From Guillardia theta CCMP2712 (Eukaryota; Cryptophyceae; Pyrenomonadales; Geminigeraceae): a stretch of 44,927 nt of DNA. The notes under the pieces were generated by a model. The model was not told the DNA's origin. It searched no databases and saw only the letters and a list, made by a program, of their open reading frames with translations. The position numbers and the translations under genes are program-made. Location: positions 333,903-378,829 of the forward strand of contig NW_005434665.1 of NCBI RefSeq assembly GCF_000315625.1, written 5' to 3'. This document shows, piece by piece, positions 9,147 through 19,471 of the stretch. The stretch's first letter is position 1, and each line of letters starts with the position of its first letter.

Positions 9147-11776
9147 GGTTGGAGCGTTTGTTTGTGTGTGTTGTGGGGGGGGATTATGGAGACGAGGGTT
9201 GGAGAGAGATAATGACGGGAGGAGTCAGAGCGGGACAGCAAGACAGACACAGACAGATGGACGAAAAGGGAGAGAGGTCTACGGGTGGTGCAGACGGATA
9301 GAGGTAGGAATGGAGGCGCAGACACAGGCAAAATCGCGCAGGTACAGACAGAGAAAGAGAGAGGTAAAGAGCCAAGAATGCAAAACAGGGGGCAGGGGGG
9401 GGAGAGAGGGAGAGGGAGGGAGAGCGGGGAAGACAAGGGCAACACGAAGAAGAGAAGACTGGTACGAAAAAACCTGTCGCAGGTGGAGACGTCACAACCC
9501 TCCATCTCAATAGGCGAGAGACTTTGAATGCAATGCTGCATGAGTGTGCCTGCCGGCGTATCAGGTGGCGACAGATGCGACTCCTGCGCGCTCTCTCCTC
9601 TCGGTGGGGCTGCCGGGCTGCGATGCTCGCCTGTCCCAGCATGTGGAGCGTGCGAGTGGGAGGTAGAAGAGGCGTGTGGTCTCCTCTTCCCCACACTATC
9701 CATAACCTTCTTGTCTTCTACACCGTCAACCTCGCTGAGAGTAAACGTGAAGATGATAAATCCTGCTTGCTGCTCTCCATTCTTGAGCTCCACCCGGCAA
9801 ATGCCGTAGCGACAGCATGACAGAGCGAGTGCGACTCTGCCGCTGGCAGTGAGACATGCTTCTGGATCTTGGGGCTTGTGAATGACTGCGCGAATCAACA
9901 GTTCCGACGTATCTTCGTCTTCTAACATGCCATGATGGCTAAGGACAACTCGGGCATCATTCTTGTCCATCATACTTCTTGGCCCATGGCCTCGCGCTGG
10001 ACATGAAAGGGGGGGCGTCAAGCTCGCATGCTGGTCGATCATCATTTCGAAGAGGAACTCTTCTGCTCCATCATGTCCTATATTCCAGTAGAAGCTAAGA
10101 ATGTTGATATCCACAAGGAGCGTTCTGCCCCTCCTGATCTCTCGAGGGCAGGCCTGAAGAGGGAGCAAAACATCCAAACAGCTCATCCTCGCTTGCAGCT
10201 CCTCGCCGTTGACATTCCAACGTTCATCGACATGATGGCTCGCATTAGAAAAATCGATCACAGCTCCTTTCCAAACACACTTGCCCGTTGCAGATTGAAA
10301 TAAATGTGAGAACGAGAAATCTTTGCGGACCAAGTCAAGATTGATGGAAACATAATGATCCGTGTCGCATGGAATGACAATGGCAGAGCCTCCCCGTCGT
10401 AGGATTTCCGTCTGATATCTCGTGATATTCTGGCCATTCGTTAATGCATATCGCAATAGGATGATGCTTGAGCTCAATATTTCCTCAAGTTTTCTGTTGT
10501 GTTTGAAGTCAACCAAGAGTAGTTTGCTGTAGTGATTCGACAGGTGCGCTTCGACTTTCTGGCTGATCTGTTCGCTCCTCTCGTTCTGCCGTTTCATCAA
10601 GATACAACGCATCACATCTTGCACGTTCTCATTTACAACCCTACCAAGAATCTTGTCAAGTTGTGAAGTGTCGTTCCAACAACATTTTTCCTCACCTCCC
10701 TAGGGCCTGCAGTGAAGGAGCATCGACGACATTCTTGACCTTAACATACATGTGCGGCCAACCATCACTTGTCTTTGAGACATTCAAAATCAGAGATGCA
10801 CAATTGAAGTTCAAGGAGAAGGCAACCGAATTCGAAGACGACAATGAACTGGACACGGTTCCTTCAGTGTTGCTCAGCATTTGGCTCCATCCCTTCCAAA
10901 GGGGACTATCTTTGATCAGATATTCCCAAGTCAATCCTTCGATGCTCACAACCTTGCCAAATCAGTGACAACCAGCAGCAGGAAGAGACCGTGACTTACT
11001 TGCTTCGTTTGGATTGAAGCCATGTCGATATGAGTGGCTACTGAAGACACGAGCTTGAAATTCCCTCCTTTCACCTCAGGTCCAGCTTCATAGTCGGCAT
11101 GTTTCTCTTCTGCCATTGTCACCGTGAAGGATCGAATATCAAACGCCCCGACAGGGAGGAATTCGTCCAGCTGATTCTTGAGAGACCTGTCAACAAGGGC
11201 AGGCAGATTGTCGGGAAGGATGATCAACAAGCGAAAGGCATCAAACAAGATACGTGAAGCTCTACCGCATGCAGACGGACTCTGCTCCCAACCTGAACCA
11301 TCTCTTCCTTTGCTGCGGGAGTCGATTATCGGCTCATCAACAAATAATTGCAACAAGACTTGATCCATGGCCAGCACTTCAGTGAGCAGATACAGGCACA
11401 AGACGTGAGCATCAGCCCGAGAAAGTACTTTCGCAACAAAATAACTTTCACACGATTCCGAAAGGCAGTTCAGCACAAGAAACACTCTCTTGCAACTGCC
11501 TTCTTGAGGACAGGCGCACGCGTCCTTGTCCACCATGTAGTAGTTCCAAGCAGCAAATGACAACATGAGCATGTTTGTGTTCATGTCTGATGTGACAGCA
11601 AGAAGCTGGACTGACAAGTAAATAAAGATGCATTTGATAATTGAGAATCCTATCCTGTTCGAGAATGAAGAGAGGCAGCAATCCATGCTTGTACCAGATT
11701 TGTAGCCACACGAGTATACTCACCACAACTGCCAAATACGAGATGACACGCTTGTCTCTTGCATCTTCACTTCCAT
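9083..11776 (-). CDS. Multi-exon beta-rich protein resembling part of a VPS13-type lipid-transfer protein (tentative)
   Basis: A start at 11776 (MEVKMQETSVSSRIWQLW) is followed by a consensus GTGAGT donor and then an exon to about 11001. A short intron and an exon beginning VVSIEGLTWEYLIKDSPL follow (to about 10694), then another intron and a long open frame (ILGRVVNENVQDVMRC onward). Splice phases join cleanly. The sequence is dominated by short alternating hydrophobic strands (NCASLILNVS, HMYVKVKNVVD, RRGGSAIVIP, SFTVTMAEE), as in the repeated beta-groove and VAB regions of VPS13 proteins, which carry lipids at membrane contact sites. I recognise style rather than a diagnostic motif: the chorein N-terminus is absent and the gene is far shorter than full VPS13 (about 3,000 residues). 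It could be a fragment or an unrelated family. The last 400 or so bases toward 9083 are low complexity and the stop is uncertain. It sits between the two inverted duplicate blocks. Confidence 0.5.
9147..9530. other. Purine-rich low-complexity stretch
   Basis: The plus strand is rich in GAGAG, GACAGACAGA and GGGGGGGA runs. The minus-strand reading frame from the neighbouring gene stays open through it but encodes only Ser/Leu/Pro/Cys low-complexity sequence, so the true 3' end of that gene probably lies at or before this stretch. Confidence 0.6.
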
Positions 11777-12350
11777 GAGTTGAGATATTGGAAATACAGG
11801 GCCTCCTCTCCTTCACTCGCGGTCTCTCCTGCCTCTTCCGATAGCAAGTTCGCCTCCTACGCCTCCCTCGCCATGCTGCTGGTACATCGATTGAGCCTGA
11901 TTCAAACTGATTCGCCTTTGATTCAAATGGATTCAACCGCACAAAAGAGGCGGACTCGAAGTTGGCCCAGCCGCCGGCGACTCCCGTGTTTGAGAGTCAA
12001 GTCCTCTTCCTTGGCCAGTGAAAGAAGCAAGTTTGCTCCGCCGGGCAAGTTTGCCTTTTCTCTTTCCGAAGTTCAGCTTCGGACCGTACCGTATCGACCC
12101 GCCTCACCAAAATACTAGGTCGGTAGAGGAGGCAGCGAAAACTGCTACAAGCTTGAGGGCTCACTGAGTCCTGACGAGTCGTAGTGACATAAACCATGTC
12201 CCAGGCGGTAGAGAGGACCCTACCCCATCACTACCCGAAAACCACCCAACCCCATGCCCCCTATCCTTCTCTTCATATACTTACCCTCGCTCCTCCTCTC
12301 TTGCCTTGCTAGTAAAAGCCCATCCCTCCTGCCTCGTACATCCACCCGAT
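11777..12350. promoter_or_regulatory. Divergent intergenic region
   Basis: It separates a minus-strand gene start (11776) from a plus-strand start (12351) and so should hold both promoters. It carries a direct repeat of GATTCAAA/GATTC elements at about 11899-11936, and TACCCC/CCACCC motifs at about 12219-12262. The open frames across it begin with non-ATG codons or show no family features. Confidence 0.5.
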
Positions 12351-13129
12351 ATGTGTAAGTGTTCCAGCTCCTCCGTCCTTCCTGCGACCATCGTGAGCAT
12401 GGTGCTCGGGTTCGCCTTGTTCATTGCTGGAGTGGTCCCAGCCGCCTATAAGCCCCCAGCCTGCCCGTCTCCGTCTTCATCCTCGAGCAGCAGCAGCTCT
12501 TCCTCCTCCAACTCCGGAAACTACGACACCGGATACAACACCGGATACAACACCGGATACAACAAGGGCTTCAACAAAGGATACGACACGACGTTCAGGT
12601 CAAGCTACAATGACGGATACAACTACGGATACAACTCCGGATACAACAAGGGATACTACAATTACGGATACAACTCCGCTTACTCCAGCATCAACAACGG
12701 ATACTCCTCCTATGACTACACCAGCACCCTGTACTCCACCGCCTACTACACCGGGAAAAGCGGAGCATACAGCTCGAGCGCCTTGTCGGGGCATAGCTAT
12801 GACTACAACTCTGGATACAACTCCGGATACAACTCCGGATACTGCAACGGATACGACCAGGGAGACGCGTTGACCACCTACAGGCTAGCGTACAACTCGG
12901 GCTTCAACGCGGGCTTCAACTCGGGGTACAACACCGGTCATAGCATTTATGACACCTACGGCTATTCAGGCTACTACAACACAGGCTATTACTCGGGCTA
13001 CTACAACAGCGACAGAGCAGACCAATCCTCAACCTCGGACTACAATCAAGATATGCCCTCGGCGTACAACTCGGGCTACAACGCGGGGTACTACAGCGGC
13101 TCCTACTCACAGACGTCGAGCTCATACGG

Positions 13130-13166
<37 letters not shown>

Positions 13167-13885
13167 TCATATTCATACAAATACTATTACTCAAGTTGTT
13201 ACAGTGACAACAGTGAGGCAAAGTCTTTCCTCGTTTTCTTAGGAGTATGGGGAATCGTTCCTGGTATCTTCACTCTCGTCTTCGGAGGTCTTGGGATCGC
13301 GTTCAGCCGCATGCGAACGAAGCTGCTGGGAGGCTTTCACCTCGCGTACCTGATCATTGACATCCTTTTGTTGATGACTAGCATGATCATTTCCTTCTAC
13401 TTCGGATTGTTTGCCTCAGTGGTTTGTGGTGAGTTGTCTGCAAGTGCTGTAAGCTGGATAGAGGCGCTGACGGCTTTGTGATTTCTGCAGATGAATACGA
13501 GATATACGGCAAGTTCTGCTCGACATTCACTGGCAGTGCATGGGCGATCTTTGTATTCAGCTTCATGCTCTTCGTTGTACAGCTCACGTCTTCAATCATC
13601 ATGTGCTCGCTATGCTGTCATCCCGACGAATGGACAACAGGCAGCTCGACTCCAGCTCATGATATGGAGGCTCAAATGCCTGTGGCAAGCGTTGCATTTG
13701 CCAAGCATGAACCCAGCCCTGCTGTCCAGCCGAAGGGAGTTGCAGCGTCGAAGTCGGAGACGAGCAAACCTCGGGTCGACGGCCCTCCTCCCGTTTCAGC
13801 TCTGAGCAGCCAGCCATTTACCCGCGAGCATCCTGCTGCAAGCGAGTCGTCCGTAAGCGCTTCCTCGTCGGAATCTGATGTTTGA
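12351..13885 (+). CDS. Tetraspan membrane protein with Tyr/Asn/Gly repeat loop, copy 2
   Basis: This is the inverted paralogue of the gene at 6060-7636, in two exons (12351-13428 and 13491-13885) with a 62-nt GT-AG intron at the matching place. Order: MCKCSSSS, a first hydrophobic helix, a poly-Ser stretch, about 230 residues of YNxG-type repeats, a second poly-Ser run of about 13 residues (near 13131-13166) and a Tyr-rich patch, two hydrophobic helices (FLVFLGVWGIVPGIFTLVFG; YLIIDILLLMTSMIISFYFG), the FCSTFTGSAW loop, a fourth helix, CSLCCHP, and a Ser/Pro/Ala tail ending SSSESDV. The repeat region from SGAYSSSALSGHS to SAYNSGYNAGY is identical in protein to copy 1, whereas helices 2-3 and the tail differ clearly. 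No known family; a structural, adhesive or phase-separating surface protein is conceivable but unproven. Confidence 0.85.
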
Positions 13886-14288
13886 AAAAGGAACCTTACG
13901 TTTGAAAAAGGAACCTGATGTTTGATTATGCTTTCAAAATCTTGTATCGATGATGGTCTGTAGAATGGTTACAGTAATTCTATGCTATGATTAGTTGTAT
14001 TGTATCACGTCATTATCCACGTCTTAAAGTTGATTACACGCGTGGTTTGTTGTCAGACGCCTCCACCCCCTACCCAAACTCATCAAGCACATGCGCCAGG
14101 TACCGGTGCTCTCCCCCTCCCCTTCCCTTGCTTCCTCTACCACCTCTCTTCCATCTAGCTTCTTCTCTCCATAATCCCTCCCCTCCTCTTTCCGCTCCCC
14201 CTCACGACCGTCTATCCTCGCGAAAGCCCATCCCTCCCTTATGCATCTACCAACTATGAATATGGAGGCTTATACATCTACCAACTAT
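13886..14288. other. Downstream spacer with duplicated upstream-like sequence
   Basis: After the stop, the element TTTGAAAAAGGAACCT occurs twice in tandem (about 13882-13915). From about 14069 the sequence turns C-rich (CCACCCCCTACCC), and from about 14221 it resembles the upstream region of copy 2 (AAAGCCCATCCCTCC), leading into the broken third copy. Confidence 0.6.
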
Positions 14289-14467
14289 ATGTTAGTACTC
14301 CAACTCCTCCGTCCTTCCTGCAAGCATACTACGACTGCGGATACAACTCAGCTTCCTCCGGACATTCCCCCTATGACTACACCAGCACCCTATACTCCAC
14401 CACCGCGTACAACTCGGGGTACAACACCGGTCACAGCACTTATGTCAGCTACCATAACCCGTACTAG
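14289..14467 (+). pseudogene. Broken third copy of the Tyr/Asn/Gly-repeat gene
   Basis: The ATG at 14289 and the following bases match the start of copy 2 (GTACTCCAACTCCTCCGTCC against GTGTTCCAGCTCCTCCGTCC). The sequence then jumps to fragments of the repeat domain: GGATACAACTCAGCTTCCTC, CCTATGACTACACCAGCACC and GGGGTACAACACCGGTCACA. It ends at a TAG (14465-14467). The start and stop are not in one frame, so there is at least one frameshift plus large internal deletions. None of the membrane segments remains. Confidence 0.8.
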
Positions 14468-14734
14468 TACCTTTGGGTGGACCAGCAGGAGACAGATGCT
14501 GGATGATACAGACACTCAAGAACACTCAAAATGTTTTGAAGTGGGTTACGGGTTCCTCATGTAAAAAGATTATCTGTTGTGTATCAAGTTTTCCACCATT
14601 GGTGTTGGAGATGAAAGAATCTGACGATTCGCTTTGACCCTCAGAGTGAAATGAACACTGCAAGTCACACCACACAGATAAGCCATTCCATGCTTGCTGT
14701 GTCAAAGACAAGGTAGACTATGACGCTTCGAGCT
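14468..14734. other. Spacer, nothing recognised
   Basis: No frame of interest, repeat or RNA-like structure was seen between the relic and segment B copy 2. Confidence 0.5.
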
Positions 14735-15148
14735 AAGAGAGCAGGGGTTTTTGCGCTCATCTTGACACAATGTCGCTCTGATCCCTTCCGTGACGCTTCT
14801 TCTCACGCTCTTCTTGGGATCGTCAACTTCAAAAGTCTCTCTCTCCTTATCCTCCCCACCTACAGCTGTCCTCACGACGGCCACATCGTCACTAGGATCT
14901 CCTTGCGGTGAGCTCGTCCTGGTGGAGAGGCGTTCTGTTGATGTCTTGGTGCGTGGAGCAGAGGCTCGACCAGGAAGACATCTCTTCGCCTGTCAACACC
15001 TCCGCTGCCTCCACCTCCTCCGTCATGTCCCCAGCAGAAGCCATCGTCAGCTTCCTCGAGGTATGCACCGATCGAGACGCCTCCGGGTCTTGATGTCTCG
15101 AGCAGATTCCCGAGCACCTGGGAGACCTCAGAGCCGCGAGAGGATCTT
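14735..15148 (-). repeat. Duplicated segment B, copy 2 (internally deleted)
   Basis: Read on the minus strand, this matches 8394-8648 and about 8848-8960 with few substitutions, but the about 200 bases between are missing; the deletion joins GAGATCCT to GTGGCCGTCGTGAGG at about 14880-14895. Its upstream end overlaps the last codons and stop of the FAD oxidoreductase gene. The protein frame of copy 1 continues only about 75 codons here. Confidence 0.85.
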
Positions 15149-16824
15149 GTGAGCAGCGGTAAGGCCGCTCATGCCTGCCGCCTGCACCCTGTCAAGAGAG
15201 AAGTCAGTCGCCAGGGAGCGCATGGAAGCAAGGAGGCGAGGAAGAAGTCAGTGAATACCCATGATAGATATCAGCCAGTCCAGAACTTGTGAAGTCCCCG
15301 CAGACAGCAATCTTCATCTCTTCGTTGGAGGTCTCAGTCAAGCTTCCCGCACAGAAGGCTGAGCCCCATCGATGAAGGATCGGCCCGAAGGAAGCTTTCT
15401 ATTGGCGGGTCATTGGCATGGCAACAAAGGAGACAGGAGAAGCTACTACCTTGGGCAGGTCATAGCCAAGTTCCTTGAGCAGCGCCTCTCCGCTCCTGCA
15501 TAGCTCCTCGAGGACAATCTTCTCTTTTTCCTTGTTCTCTTCCGACCTCCATCTGTCCGACAGCTTCGCAGCAGCACTCGTCGACCCATAGACCTCCTCG
15601 TACTTGCGAGCGAAGTCATGGGTGGAGTGCAGTACCAGGGAGGAGAATCCCCCGACGTTGTTGCGGATGACTCGTGAGATCACATCATGATGGGATACAT
15701 CCAGCACGTCAAACGGAAGAGAGTCGATCATGTCTGCTCCTTCCCCCTGGTAGGCGAGCATCGCCACCATGACCGGCGATGATCTCACAGCCTGCAGCTC
15801 TCCCACCAGCGAGTTGAGCGCTGGGAACTCTTGGCTGTGAAGGAGATATTTCATTCTCAACGGTCAGTCTCAGCGCATCAAGGAAGAATCGACTAACCTG
15901 AGCTTCTGAAGAGGCGGCGGCGAGCCGAACACTTGCTCCCAGCGTTTGTGTCCGACGGTGTGACTGGTGACCACACACCAATCGAATCTACCAACCTCCT
16001 TCTTCATGCAGAGTCAGCGGCATCTTCGTGCCCTCCTTCCTCATCAACCTTCTCCTTGTCGAAGAAGACCCACTCGCCATCCCTCTTTGAAATCTCCGAT
16101 ACCTGAGTCTGCAAATGTTTACAATGAGGTCGAAAGCCCTTGTGGGAGGAATACCTGGTACTGTACTTGTACACCTTCAAGCAGGGACTCACAGAGAGAA
16201 GTCATGTCAGGCTGAGCCACAAACTTCTTCGCCATCTTCACTTGCTCCATCCCTTTGGTCTTCCAATCCAACGAGTAGACTTGAGCGCTGCTCTCCTTCA
16301 CCACTCCCTTGGAGACATAGCGCTCCATCAGGCCCGTGAACTCGGGGTCGTCGACCACGAACAACGGAGCTCCGTGGTTGATCGCAAGTCCTGGATGCTC
16401 TCTTGTCTTTCTCGTCGCCATGCGACCTCCAGCTCCCCTCCCCTGTCATCGAGTCACCCTCAGATCGCATGTGAGACACGCCAACCATCTCGAAGACGGA
16501 AACCGAGGCGCCAGCATCTTGAAGTACACGAGCCAGGGAGCTTCCGGCTATACCCGCACCCACAACTCCAACCCGTTGCATCCCCTTGAGGGAGTGAGAG
16601 AGAGAGGAGGACATGCTGCGGCATGTGTAAGGCTCTGCTACTCGATGCAGGGTCAACGATGATTGATGAGGAGAAAACGCCGCAGGAGTGTAAGAAGAGC
16701 TTGGAAAGGCGGAGGAGGCAGAGGAAGGAGGAGGAGGAGGAGGAGGAGGAGGATGGAATGCTGCAGGGCTGCTGAGAGAGCAGAGCATCGGGAGCATCCC
16801 AGCGAAAGTTCGCCTCCCCAGCAT
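15128..16824 (-). CDS. Renalase-like FAD-dependent oxidoreductase, probably plastid-targeted, multi-exon
   Basis: The FAD/NAD(P)-binding Rossmann signature VGVVGAGIAGSSLARVLQDA sits near 16500-16560. It is followed, after an intron of about 43 nt, by GRGAGGRMATRK, the GGR(M)AT motif typical of renalase and related flavin amine oxidase-fold proteins. Further exons read INHGAPLFVVDDPEF, RFDWCVVTSHTVGHKRWEQV, a long helical exon (VIRNNVGGFSSLVLHSTHDF), then FGPILHRWGSAFCAGS, which matches the HRW...A region of this family, and a C-terminal GVQAAGMSGLTAAHKILSRL that ends at 15128. The start at 16824 gives a leader MLGRRTFAGMLPMLCSLSS then PAAFHPPPP, which looks like a signal peptide followed by the AAF cleavage motif and Ser/Pro-rich transit region of a secondary plastid. 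Substrate is unknown. The 3' end overlaps the duplicated segment B. Confidence 0.85.
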
Positions 16825-17126
16825 CGCGCTTTGTGAGGACAAAAAATTAGCAGAGGGGCTCGGTGTTGCCTGGTTAAAAGCTGAGTTCACATCGCGATGG
16901 CCGTTTGACAAGAGACCAGGTGGGAGAGGAGGGGAGGAGATGATGATTGGAAGAGAAGGTGGGATAGTTGCGATGAGATGAGAAATGCAGGGGAAGGGGA
17001 AGGGGAAGGGGAAGAAGCGACTTCAATCAGCTTTACACGCGCTGAATAAGAATCGTTCTGCTCCTGACTTTGTGATTCTAACAAATCTTTGTCTGATTCT
17101 CACAGCTGGCTTAGAGCGACAGAGGA
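16825..17126. promoter_or_regulatory. Divergent intergenic region
   Basis: It separates the FAD gene (-) from the next plus-strand gene. A run of GGGGAAGGGGAAGGGGAAGG lies at about 16990-17012; otherwise nothing was recognised. Confidence 0.45.
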
Positions 17127-19294
17127 ATGGAGTCAGGGCTTAGGGTGCTGTCGCAGCGATCAAAGGTCTTGAGAAACTTCAGAGCAACATGGCCAACTAT
17201 CACAGACATGGTCCGATCGCGTCACGAGTGGTTCTCCCTGCGCTGACACTCATTAGTTGTGGAGGGGCCGCTTCCTCTTCTATGACGTCGCTCTCCTTGC
17301 ATACTCGGTCCAGGTCTGCTTGCTGACCCGATGGAAGCCTCGGGCCGATAACTCTCACAAGGTCCTCCGCACGTACGGGATCGGTGCAATCATCCGCTCT
17401 CCCAAGATCTGCTTGATCGCGCTTCCATGGGCAGGTGCCCTTCCACTGCTGCTTGTTTGTTTCCTGATACCGTGCAAAGGTCGCGCATGCCATCGACTGT
17501 TGCACTTTCTCCTTTCAATTCCAGTGCTTCCAGCACAATTGATTTTCAACCATGTGAAAGAATGTTTCGCTCTCCATTTCAAATCACTCTGAGGTACAGG
17601 GCATCTTTGCCAAAATGTTTCCCAAGAACTTCGAGTCTGTAAACAGCGAGATGAAAAAATATGCTGTTTTTCTGCAGAAGAACTTTGAAGGTGCAGCACA
17701 ACACAAAAATAAGGAGCGCGATTCAGACGTAACGGTTTGTGCTGACAGGCATACCGGTAGTCATCTCAACTCCTGGTACTCTGCTGCAGGAGAATTCAAC
17801 CATGATGATTCCCTTTGTCTTCAGATGGAGTGAATCTTTCCGGCATGTTCTTTCTTGGTGTTTCTTGTGCGCTGTCGTTTTCCTCGACTGATTCTTACGT
17901 AGGGAAGGAGCGTGGAGCCGGGACAGGCAGGCGAGCAGACATAATATGACTTCCACCCATCCTTTCACTGAAACCATTCGCAATCAGCATTCATGGTCCA
18001 AGCATCATTCGGTTCAATGGAAACGGGGAGGTTTGAGGTTCTGGTCTTGTGCGATGGATGATCATGTTGTCGGAAGGCGTGGGAGTACATCGACCCAGGC
18101 TCAGTAAGAGATTATGTCGACCAGGTTTGACTTGTACAGGTCACGTGTGACTCGTTGAGACTAGCATCCGCAGGGCATCAACCTTTTGGTATTCAACTAT
18201 CGGTATTTGAAAAATTGCAGCAAGAAAATGAAAAGGCATTGAAAGATATTACCAGGGGTGTCAATGAGAGCACTTGGGCCCCTGTGTTTGGAAGCCAAGT
18301 ATTGGGAGAGTTGATTGGAAGGTGAGCAACTCCCGTAATGTTTTGCTGGCTACCTTTTGACATGACAGTCTCGAAGATACACGACGATTGAGCGCGATGG
18401 CATCGTCCTGGACTGCATGAGTGTGATACAGTATGTCGTGAAGGGGCTGGGAGTGAAGGAGGATAAAGTGACGATGACATCTGTGCTCGTTGTTTGCATG
18501 ACGAGGTCGACAGGTTCTTCTTCTGGGTCACTCCATCGGAGGAGCTTTCAGTCTCCAGGCTTCTGTCAAGCATCATCCGAGGTAGATTCATCATCTCTCC
18601 TCTCCCCCTTCCTTCTCCCATTCCCCTCTTTCCCCTCCTCAGGCGGAGCGCCTCTTTTGACATGAGATGGCAGAGCCTGTATCTGCAGTAGTAGATCATT
18701 CTCTAAGTTGTCTTGTACCGTAAGGGAGCATGCTGCCGAATTTCTTGGAGTTTCGCCGACGTCGTGGATTGGTAGTCAATCTTTATGGCTAAGCTTCGCA
18801 TCGTGACTGCGTTTGGTTCTGACAACAGGAAAGTTCCTCAAGTGGTTGGGAGGAACGCTCGTTCACGTGACTGGCTGGGAGCTCAACTCCGTTGAAGTTT
18901 GGCACAAGACAAATGGTTTCAAATGGATTGAATTTTGCAAGTAAGCTGATCTTTGCACATCTGTGGTTGAAGCGTCACTTGTATACGTGACGGTCCCTTC
19001 TTCAGGAAAGATCACATCATTCCTGTCAAGACATCTTTATATGAAGCAGCTGGCGGAGTCGAGTCGAACAGGTGATCATATCGCTGCCTGTTTCTTTGTT
19101 CTAACGAGAAGGCGATACACAGGGTGCTGGAGCTTGAGTCTCTGCGTGGGGACAATCATAACAGGTTCTGCTCAATAGAATGAAGTTGCTGCTGACTTTC
19201 TCATCCCAGAGCCTTGACCATCATGGAACTTCGAGAGCACCTTGCTCTCGTCGAAACAGCGCTCAGTTTACCTGGAACGAGCAAGCAGGGCTGA
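17127..19294 (+). CDS. Unrecognised multi-exon protein with probable N-terminal membrane segments
   Basis: I do not recognise the family. Proposed start ATG 17127 (MESGLRVLSQRSKVLRN). Exons supported by frame and GT-AG borders include WRGRFLFYDVALLAYS (about 17257), GIFAKMFPKNFESVNSEMKK (about 17600), GIPVVISTPGTLLQENSTM (about 17748, leading into a hydrophobic WCFLCAVVFL), LSVFEKLQQENEKALKDITR (about 18198), RRYTTIERDGIVLDCMSVIQ (about 18373), VDRFFFWVTPSEELSVSRLL (about 18508), KFLKWLGGTLVHVTGWELNS (about 18832), KDHIIPVKTSLYEAAGGVES (about 19011), and ELREHLALVETALSLPGTSK ending at 19294. The C-terminal half looks soluble. Exon joining is approximate and some exons may be missed. Confidence 0.55.
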
Positions 19295-19471
19295 CGGGCT
19301 TTCGGAGCTATCCGTCTACATGGGCTGCTTCATGACAGTGAATATTATCTGATTTTAGGTTGAGATGTAGAGCTCATTGCTAGATGATTAAACTTCAACA
19401 TATGCTGCTCGCAAGTGTCCCTCATTCCGATCAGGTCTCCAAGATCAATCTTGTTTCTCTACAGGGAGGAC

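Noticed and set aside
12165-12200. Hammerhead-like core: CTGACGA-GTC-GTAGT-GAC-ATAAAC in the spacer before repeat-protein copy 2
   Set aside because: The CTGANGA box and a 3-bp stem II are present, but the required GAAA is ATAAA and no matching stems I or III could be found in the flanks.
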